Shown: in pieces, positions 8,052 through 12,970 of the stretch
Layout: each line of letters begins with the position of its first letter
Numbering within the stretch: position 1 is the first letter of the stretch
Assembly: GCA_023430315.1 (NCBI GenBank)
Contig: JAEZAW010000348.1
Coordinates: 1 to 17,542, forward strand
Length of the DNA stretch: 17,542 nucleotides
Direction of reading: 5' to 3'
From: Pseudomonadota bacterium
GTDB lineage: Bacteria > Pseudomonadota > Alphaproteobacteria > Rhizobiales > Hyphomicrobiaceae
Made by a program: the position numbers and the translations under genes
Notes under the pieces: generated by a model
What the model saw: only the letters and a program-made list of their open reading frames with translations
What the model was told of the DNA's origin: nothing
The model's database searches: none

Positions 8052-8181
8052 GCCAAGCCGAGTGCGCCACGACTGCCGGCCTAAAGCTGGTCTCACCTCT
8101 GAAGCTCGCAACCAGCCCTACAGTGTCGAGAACCACTGGCACGATCGCGAAAGCAAGCATGAAGAAGATGAACGGTTCCAT
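7969..8181 (-). CDS. Possible small membrane protein, antisense to the end of the LuxR-family gene
   Basis: A 70-residue open frame starting MEPFIFFMLAFAIVPVVLDT, with one clear hydrophobic segment (about residues 4-27) followed by a polar tail. The ATG has GAGAGG about 5 bases upstream, a usable ribosome-binding site. Its last 28 codons run antisense to the LuxR-family coding region, so that part may be only a shadow. The block of repeats at 8220-8464 would be its 5' leader. I do not recognise the protein, and it may not be a gene at all. Confidence 0.3.
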   Translation of the reverse strand: MEPFIFFMLAFAIVPVVLDTVGLVASFRGETSFRPAVVAHSAWLKVSNSGVGLHRRPGHDYERRVLLVPS

Positions 8182-8219
8182 GAACCCTCTCAATGCTCAA
8201 CATGAATGGCGATGGTCGA

Positions 8220-8265
8220 GAGGTCGCGCTCAGGCATCTCCCCCTGCTCCGCCTGGCGCGACCTC
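8220..8265. other. Strong 15-bp hairpin with a one-base bulge
   Basis: The arms are GAGGTCGCGC (8220-8229) and GCGCGACCTC (8256-8265), extended inward by CAGGC (8231-8235) and GCCTG (8251-8255) with T8230 unpaired. The loop is 15 bases (8236-8250), purine-rich when read on the minus strand and pyrimidine-rich on the plus strand. No T-tract follows on either side. It lies 168 bp after the LuxR-family stop codon and 38 bp before the small minus-strand ORF, so it may be a 3' structure of the first or a leader element of the second. Confidence 0.65.
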
Positions 8266-8273
8266 ATCGGAAA

Positions 8274-8350
8274 GGATCGTGCCCTGACAGCGGGAGCCGG
8301 GCAGCCCGATCGTGACCGGATCGTGCCCTGACGGAAAAGGCCGGGCAGTC
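8274..8350. repeat. Two 33-bp imperfect direct repeats with a 44-bp period, each with a conserved hairpin
   Basis: Units are at 8274-8306 and 8318-8350. Each begins GGATCGTGCCCTGAC, identical in both, followed by a 7-base variable part (AGCGGGA or GGAAAAG) and then GCCGGGCAGCC or GCCGGGCAGTC, which differ at one base. Within each unit TGCCC pairs with GGGCA, so the variable part lies in the loop. Conserved stems with a changed loop suggest selection on structure or on bound protein rather than coding. No other copies were noticed elsewhere in the window. Confidence 0.6.
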
Positions 8351-8362
8351 CAATCTGGTAGC

Positions 8363-8464
8363 TGTGGCAGCGCTGCACAGGAGCAATGCTCGGAGCCACG
8401 ACGCGGCATATGTCACGCGTCGGGAGGGGTTTGTATCCCCGCTTCGGGGGAGAATTGTGGCTAC
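8363..8464. other. Palindromes followed by a three-way-junction-like fold, candidate structured RNA
   Basis: GCAGCGCTGC at 8367-8376 is a perfect palindrome, and GAGCA-a-TGCTC at 8381-8391 is another. Next, AGCCAC (8394-8399) can pair with GTGGCT (8457-8462), enclosing GACGCG/CGCGTC (8400-8405 with 8416-8421) and a second hairpin. For the latter, CCCC at 8437-8440 has two exclusive partners: GGGG at 8426-8429 (7-base loop) or GGGG at 8446-8449. The nested stems and the choice of partner resemble a regulatory RNA. The direction of transcription is not known. The remaining bases up to 8500 show nothing definite. Confidence 0.4.
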
Positions 8465-8500
8465 GTCGCGCATCGATCGAACGCGCGGGTGGTTCTCCGA

Positions 8501-9133
8501 TCAAAAAACGTTACTGACGAGCAACACCCCTGTCGTCGCCAATGCTGCCACCCAGAGCAGATCGAAGTTCAGCCAGGCACTGCGAAGGACCGCGACGCCG
8601 AGCCATTCATGCACGACCACGGCGATGGCGGCTGTTGTCGTCAGCATCGCCAGAGTGTGAATGCCGACACCGGTAAACGCTGATGTCAGCGGCGACATAG
8701 ATCCCGTGCCAGTTGTCCCGCTTTCGAGACATGTGCCCATGAGCGCCGGCCACAGCATCAGGCCGGCGCCATGCGCTGCTGCCATCAGGAATGACCAAGC
8801 TGCGAGGCCCCAAAGCCCGACCTGCATCCCGAAGCGCACGCGATGACGATGCCGCACGCGCCAGTGGTAGGCCGCCCATGCGAGGAGAGCGACGCCGGCG
8901 CCCACACGCACGAGGTTGTGCGGGAAGAAGGCGCCAACAAGGACGAGCAAGCCCGCGACGGCTGCAACCGAGAGGGCATGGCCGAGCGCGATCGGTACCA
9001 GCGATACCATCACCACCGTCCGGCTCTGGCGGTGCAGTCCCAGCGCCACAGCGAACAGCCAACCCATCGCGGGGTTCAGGCCATGGAAGGCGCCGAGACC
9101 CGCGAATGTCAGCCATGGCCATGCGTCCGTCAT
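8501..9133 (-). CDS. Polytopic membrane protein with membrane histidines, possible metal transporter
   Basis: A 210-residue membrane protein with five or six hydrophobic segments (about 8-32, 39-70, 75-90, 104-132, 152-176 and 187-207). Histidines recur in similar motifs: GAFHGLNPAMGW (H17), PIALGHALS (H52), AAAHGAGLML (H121) and GIHTLAM (H159). This pattern of H next to small residues resembles NicO/RcnA and HupE/UreJ-type metal carriers, but I cannot place it in a named family. The short loop 92-100 is rich in H and R. The ATG lies 7 bp after the SBP56 stop codon, so the two are almost certainly one operon. A role in supplying or exporting the metal for SBP56 is inference. Confidence 0.75.
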   Translation of the reverse strand: MTDAWPWLTFAGLGAFHGLNPAMGWLFAVALGLHRQSRTVVMVSLVPIALGHALSVAAVAGLLVLVGAFFPHNLVRVGAGVALLAWAAYHWRVRHRHRVRFGMQVGLWGLAAWSFLMAAAHGAGLMLWPALMGTCLESGTTGTGSMSPLTSAFTGVGIHTLAMLTTTAAIAVVVHEWLGVAVLRSAWLNFDLLWVAALATTGVLLVSNVF

Positions 9134-9140
9134 GACAGGC

Positions 9141-10535
9141 CTACGGATAGCAGTACGAATCCGATGAGCAGTCACCGCCTTCGAGCCGCACTTGATGCGG
9201 ACGATGCGGAGCCGGCCATTCGACGAAGAACTTCGGATCGAAGGCGACGCCGCCGTTCGGATCAGCGTCGAGCTTCACCATCCAGCCTTCGATGCCGTCG
9301 GGATAGAACTGCGGATCGATGGCACCGTAGAGCGAGTTGGTGAAATAAATACGCTTGCCGTCGCGACTGATCTCGACCATCTGCGGGCCGCCGCTCAGTG
9401 CGCCGTTCTTCGCGCCTGGATGCGTCGCCTTGGAAACGATGCCACCGATGCGCACCTTGCCCGTGAGTTTCGGATTGAACGGGTCGGAGACGTCGTACTG
9501 CTGCAGATCTCCGGTGCCCCAGCAGGCGACATAGAGGAACTTGTCATCCATGGAGAGGTCGATGTCGGTGACGAGCGGCGGCACGGCCTTGAAGCCTTTG
9601 AGCAGCGGCGGCAGGTCGTCCTCACTCGCCGGCTCGGCCGGGATCTCGATCACTTTCTTCACTGCCCACTTGTCGCCGTCCTTGTACCAAGTCCAGATCG
9701 ACGACGAGAGGTTCTCGAGGCTGACCACGCAGTTGACGAAGCCGTAGGCCTTGGTCGGATCGTGCGCGGGCCGCAGCTCGAACACGAGCTGGTACTTGTC
9801 GCCGAAGTCGATGGTCTGCAGGTGCTTGCGTTTGTGCAGGTCCCAGAAATGCAAACGGCGCCCGTACTGCGCACCGAGCAGCACCTCGGGAATGAGACCG
9901 TTCTCGAAAGTATCAGGGGTGCCCCATTCGCTGGTGACGAGCGTGTCATGACCGAGGTGCCACCAGGCATCGTAAGCGAAGTGCTGCGGGCCGCGATCCA
10001 TCTCCCACTGACCGCGCACGTCGAATGTTTCGGCATCCATCAGGAACACGCCACCGGGCCCCTTGCCCTCGCGATTGCCGAGCGCCGCAACATAGATGCC
10101 CTCTGGACCGCAATGGATTGTATGGGGCCGCGAGTAGCCGGCCTTGTCGGCCACCTCCTCGGGCTCGACGACTTTGACGATCTTCGGGTTTCTCGGATCG
10201 GGCTTCGTGTCGAGGATGTGAATGCGCGACGATCTGAGGCCCGGCACAACGAGGTAGCGACGCTCGGTGTGCGCGTGCGGCGCGTTGGGACATAGACACG
10301 AGGAGCAGGCGTTCCAGCCGAAGTGATGCAGCTCGTCGCCGGCGTTCGGCATCGGCGTCGTACCGATGATTTGCGAATAGGTCGTCGACTTGGGATCGAC
10401 GTCGACGACCGCCAGCGCATCGGGTGTCTTGCGATCAGGATCGAAGGCCGCGACATAGGCCAGCGTCTCTGGCGCCGCCTTCATGGCCATGCGGGGTGAG
10501 GGGTAGAAACTGGGATCGGGTGTCCAGGTCGGCAT
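9141..10535 (-). CDS. mtoX: SBP56-family selenium-binding protein / methanethiol oxidase homologue
   Basis: A 464-residue member of the SBP56 family, whose characterised bacterial member, MtoX, is a copper enzyme oxidising methanethiol to formaldehyde, sulfide and hydrogen peroxide. Family blocks run along the whole length: DELHHFGWNACSSC (68-81), RRYLVVPGLRSSRIHI (92-107), YSRPHTIHCGPEGIYVAALG (134-153), WHLGHDTLVTSEWG, GRRLHFWDL, SGGPQMVEISRDGKRIYFTN (381-400), and the C-terminal RPHQVRLEGGDCSSDSYCYP. Conserved histidines and cysteines are present. The ATG at 10535 is chosen because AAAGGAGAG precedes it at about 7 bases and because family proteins start near this point; the open frame continues upstream to 10844. 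No signal peptide is visible, although some MtoX proteins are periplasmic. The mauG and senC genes known beside some mtoX genes are not here. The symbol is tentative. Confidence 0.92.
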   Translation of the reverse strand: MPTWTPDPSFYPSPRMAMKAAPETLAYVAAFDPDRKTPDALAVVDVDPKSTTYSQIIGTTPMPNAGDELHHFGWNACSSCLCPNAPHAHTERRYLVVPGLRSSRIHILDTKPDPRNPKIVKVVEPEEVADKAGYSRPHTIHCGPEGIYVAALGNREGKGPGGVFLMDAETFDVRGQWEMDRGPQHFAYDAWWHLGHDTLVTSEWGTPDTFENGLIPEVLLGAQYGRRLHFWDLHKRKHLQTIDFGDKYQLVFELRPAHDPTKAYGFVNCVVSLENLSSSIWTWYKDGDKWAVKKVIEIPAEPASEDDLPPLLKGFKAVPPLVTDIDLSMDDKFLYVACWGTGDLQQYDVSDPFNPKLTGKVRIGGIVSKATHPGAKNGALSGGPQMVEISRDGKRIYFTNSLYGAIDPQFYPDGIEGWMVKLDADPNGGVAFDPKFFVEWPAPHRPHQVRLEGGDCSSDSYCYP

Positions 10536-10598
10536 CTGACGCTCTCCTTTCGGCTTCCTCCTCGATGACGAACACGTTGGCGGATCAAGCCGCCGCCA

Positions 10599-10844
10599 CG
10601 CGTCGTCCAAAGGGCCACTGGCCAGCAGGCCGAGAAGCATCTCGGCGCTCTGTCGCGTTGGTGCCGGCGCGTACTCACCGCGCGTCACGAGGACTGGGAA
10701 GTCGAGAGCGGCGCAAGCCGCGAGCGGTGTGTCCTCGTCGATGAGGCGCGGAAATCGAGCGGCGCCTTCGTGATCCACCGAATGAGCGCCGACTGTACCG
10801 CAGGCCGCGGGCTCGCGAAAGCACCGGTTCTGCGCGAACGCCGG
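10599..10844 (-). pseudogene. Probable C-terminal remnant of an alpha/beta hydrolase, in frame with SBP56
   Basis: The open frame upstream of SBP56 encodes DTPLAACAALDFPVLVTRGE followed by YAPAPTRQSAEMLLGLLASG. This resembles the last strands of alpha/beta hydrolases, where P-V-L-hydrophobic-RGE carries the region of the acidic residue and PTR...A leads to the final helix. The catalytic histidine segment (GAGHMGPL-like) that should follow is absent, and there is no nucleophile elbow upstream because the frame begins after a TGA at 10845-10847. It appears to be a truncated relic. The assignment is by memory of the fold and is not certain. Confidence 0.4.
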
Positions 10845-10882
10845 TCATCATAGGTTCACAGCACCCCGTCGGACGAGGCTGG

Positions 10883-11018
10883 TTCCTATATGAAATTCCT
10901 ATACGAGGGCCTGCGCCCTCGTCTCGATTTTATATGCCGCTCTGGCCAAATTCCGCATCGGGCCGAGCCCTGAGGGCTCATGCCCGAAACCCGGGATTGT
11001 TGTTGCGGTCAAACCGCA
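10883..11018 (+). promoter_or_regulatory. Leader of the kdp operon: direct repeat and three hairpins
   Basis: TTCCTATA occurs twice, at 10883-10890 and 10896-10903, 13 bp apart, the sort of tandem site used by OmpR-type regulators such as KdpE. It is followed by ACGAGGGC/GCCCTCGT (10903-10910 with 10915-10922, loop CTGC) and then an AT-rich ATTTTATAT. A second hairpin has GAGCCCT/AGGGCTC (10965-10979), extended by GGGC/GCCC (10960-10963 with 10982-10985). A third has TGCGGT/ACCGCA (11004-11018, loop CAA) and lies 20 bases before the first ribosome-binding site. A promoter was not placed. The bases between 10848 and 10882 and between 11019 and 11038 show nothing else. Confidence 0.45.
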
Positions 11019-11049
11019 CGCAGCCCTTCGCAGATCGCAAGGAGCCTAC

Positions 11050-11133
11050 ATGCTTGACGTAATCCTTCTGGTCGGAGGCCTCGGCTTCTTCGCCATCGCC
11101 ATGGCTTACGCCTTTGGCTGCGAGCGTCTCTAA
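11050..11133 (+). CDS. 27-residue single-span membrane peptide upstream of kdpF
   Basis: A very short gene reading MLDVILLVGGLGFFAIAMAY and ending AFGCERL. One hydrophobic span covers residues 2-21, followed by a short charged tail. AAGGAG lies 5 bases before its ATG, and the next gene's ribosome-binding site overlaps its stop codon (TAAGGAG), a layout typical of real operon genes. I recall similar peptides ending in C-E-R-L at this position in other alphaproteobacteria, but know of no function. By analogy with KdpF it might stabilise the KdpFABC complex; that is inference. Confidence 0.75.
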   Translation: MLDVILLVGGLGFFAIAMAYAFGCERL

Positions 11134-11143
11134 GGAGAACCCC

Positions 11144-11233
11144 ATGCTCGTCGAATACGTCCTCGGCGGCGCCGTCACAGCGGCGCTCCTGATCTACCTC
11201 GTCTATGCCCTGCTGCGTCCCGAGCGGTTCTGA
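11144..11233 (+). CDS. kdpF: KdpF, small stabilising subunit of the K+-transporting ATPase
   Basis: A 29-residue membrane peptide: residues 1-20 are MLVEYVLGGAVTAALLIYLV, followed by YALLRPERF. This is the typical KdpF pattern of one transmembrane helix followed by a Y-A-L-hydrophobic-x-P-E-x-F end. KdpF binds KdpA in the membrane and stabilises the KdpFABC complex. AAGGAG precedes the ATG at about 7 bases, and the stop is 12 bp before kdpA. Confidence 0.92.
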   Translation: MLVEYVLGGAVTAALLIYLVYALLRPERF

Positions 11234-11245
11234 GGGAGCGCCACT

Positions 11246-12949
11246 ATGACACTGATTGGTTGGATGCAGATCCTCGCTTTCTGCGCACTCGTGGTTGCAC
11301 TCGCGAAGCCGCTGGGTGGTTACATCACCCGCGTCTTCAATGGCGAGCGCACCTTCCTCTCACCGATCCTGCTCCCTCTTGAAAGAGGTCTCTACGGGCT
11401 TGCGGGTATCGACGCCAAACGCGAACAGCACTGGCTCACTTATACGGTCGCCATGCTGCTCTTCAACGCAATCGGTTTCGTCAGCCTTTATGCACTAATG
11501 CGTTTTCAGGCGAACTTGCCGCTCAATCCTGCGGATCAGGTGGCCGTCGCCCCAGATCTCGCTTTCAATACCGCTGTGAGCTTCGTCACGAACACCAACT
11601 GGCAGAATTACGGCGGCGAAACCACGATGTCCTACCTCACACAGATGGTAGGGTTGACCGTCCAGAACTTCGTTTCGGCCGCGACTGGCATCGTGCTGGC
11701 CGTCGCACTTATTCGCGGTTTTGCGCGCGCCTCGGCGGCGACAGTCGGCAACTTCTGGGCCGATATGACTCGTTGCACACTCTACATCCTGCTGCCCATC
11801 TGCATCATCTTCACGCTGTTCCTCGTGTGGCAGGGCGTCCCGCAGACACTCGGCGCGTATGTCGATGCGACAACGCTCGAGGGCGCCAAGCAGAGCATCG
11901 CGGTGGGGCCTGCAGCCTCGCAGATCGCCATCAAGATGCTCGGCACCAATGGCGGCGGCTTCTTCAACGCCAACGCGACGCATCCATTCGAGAACCCGAC
12001 GTCGCTCTCGAACTTCGTGCAGATGGTGTCCATTTTCACCATTGGCGCCGCTTTGACCAACGTGTTCGGCCGCATGGTCGGCAACGAGCGCCAGGGCTGG
12101 GCGATCCTCGCCGCCATGGGCGTGCTGTTCATCGCCGGCGTCGCAGTCGCGTACTGGGCCGAGGCGAGCGGCAATGACGCCTTCACGGCGCTCGGTCTCA
12201 CCGGCGGCAACATGGAAGGCAAGGAAGTGCGCTTCGGCATCGTGGCATCCGCCCTGTTTGCCGTCATCACGACCGCAGCCTCATGCGGTGCCGTCAATGC
12301 CATGCACGATAGCTTCACGGCGCTCGGTGGCATGATCCCGCTCATCAATATGCAGCTCGGCGAGATCATCGTCGGCGGCGTCGGCGCCGGTCTCTATGGC
12401 ATGCTGCTGTTCGTGGTGATTGCCATCTTCGTGGCCGGCCTGATGGTCGGACGCACGCCGGAGTACGTCGGCAAGAAGATCGAGGCCAAGGAAGTGAAGA
12501 TGGCCATGCTCGCCATCCTGGTCCTTCCGCTCATGTACCTCGGCTGGACGGCCGCCGCCGTCGTGATCCCATCGGCCGTGGCGTCGATGGCGAACGCCGG
12601 CCCGCACGGTTTCTCCGAGGTGCTCTACGCATACATGTCGCAGACGGCCAACAACGGCTCCGCGTTCGCTGGCCTGACCGGCAACACGCTTTGGTACAAT
12701 ACGACCGGCGCCGTCGCCATGCTGGTCGGGCGCTTTCTGATGATCGTGCCCGCCATGGCTATTGCCGGTTCGCTGGCGGCGAAGAAGACCGTGCCGGCGT
12801 CGTCTGGCACCTTCCCCACCACCGGCGGACTGTTCATCGGCCTTCTTGTCGGCGTCATCCTGATCGTCGGCGGTCTCACCTTCTTCCCTGCACTTGCCCT
12901 TGGCCCCATCGTCGAGCACCTCGCGATGCGTGCCGGGACGGTGTTCTAG
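11246..12949 (+). CDS. kdpA: KdpA, potassium-binding and translocating subunit
   Basis: A 567-residue polytopic membrane protein that binds K+ at the periplasmic side and contains the selectivity filter of the high-affinity K+-ATPase. All four filter segments are readable: FVTNTNWQNYGGETT (113-127), LGTNGGGFFNANATHPFENP (232-251), AASCGAVNAMHDSF (344-357) and QTANNGSAFAGLTGNT (466-481). About ten hydrophobic spans are spread over the length, which is normal for KdpA (around 557-570). GAGGGAG precedes the ATG. It follows kdpF by 12 bp and precedes kdpB by 21 bp. Nothing suggests damage. Confidence 0.97.
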   Translation: MTLIGWMQILAFCALVVALAKPLGGYITRVFNGERTFLSPILLPLERGLYGLAGIDAKREQHWLTYTVAMLLFNAIGFVSLYALMRFQANLPLNPADQVAVAPDLAFNTAVSFVTNTNWQNYGGETTMSYLTQMVGLTVQNFVSAATGIVLAVALIRGFARASAATVGNFWADMTRCTLYILLPICIIFTLFLVWQGVPQTLGAYVDATTLEGAKQSIAVGPAASQIAIKMLGTNGGGFFNANATHPFENPTSLSNFVQMVSIFTIGAALTNVFGRMVGNERQGWAILAAMGVLFIAGVAVAYWAEASGNDAFTALGLTGGNMEGKEVRFGIVASALFAVITTAASCGAVNAMHDSFTALGGMIPLINMQLGEIIVGGVGAGLYGMLLFVVIAIFVAGLMVGRTPEYVGKKIEAKEVKMAMLAILVLPLMYLGWTAAAVVIPSAVASMANAGPHGFSEVLYAYMSQTANNGSAFAGLTGNTLWYNTTGAVAMLVGRFLMIVPAMAIAGSLAAKKTVPASSGTFPTTGGLFIGLLVGVILIVGGLTFFPALALGPIVEHLAMRAGTVF

Positions 12950-12970
12950 GGAGCTCATAGGAGTCATCAC

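Noticed and set aside
8048..8287. Plus-strand open frame of 79 codons after the LuxR-family gene.
   Set aside because: Non-ATG start, no ribosome-binding site, no recognisable features, and it runs through the strong hairpin.
8274..8332. ACGA tetranucleotides in repeated hairpins (minus strand CACGATC, three times), suggestive of a mini-ykkC (guanidine-II) riboswitch before a small membrane protein.
   Set aside because: The bases next to ACGA do not form the continuous G-C stems that class needs (a C-T mismatch closes each loop), and the nearby ORF is not an SMR-type transporter.
8394..8462. tRNA-like shape: GGGG-TTTGTAT-CCCC resembles a T arm and AGCCAC/GTGGCT an acceptor stem.
   Set aside because: The loop is not a T-loop consensus, 16 bases separate the supposed T arm from the acceptor, and no D or anticodon arm can be placed.
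9192..10295. Plus-strand open frame of 367 codons antisense to SBP56.
   Set aside because: It lies wholly opposite a gene with full-length family similarity, and its composition follows from that gene's codon bias. No domain is recognisable.
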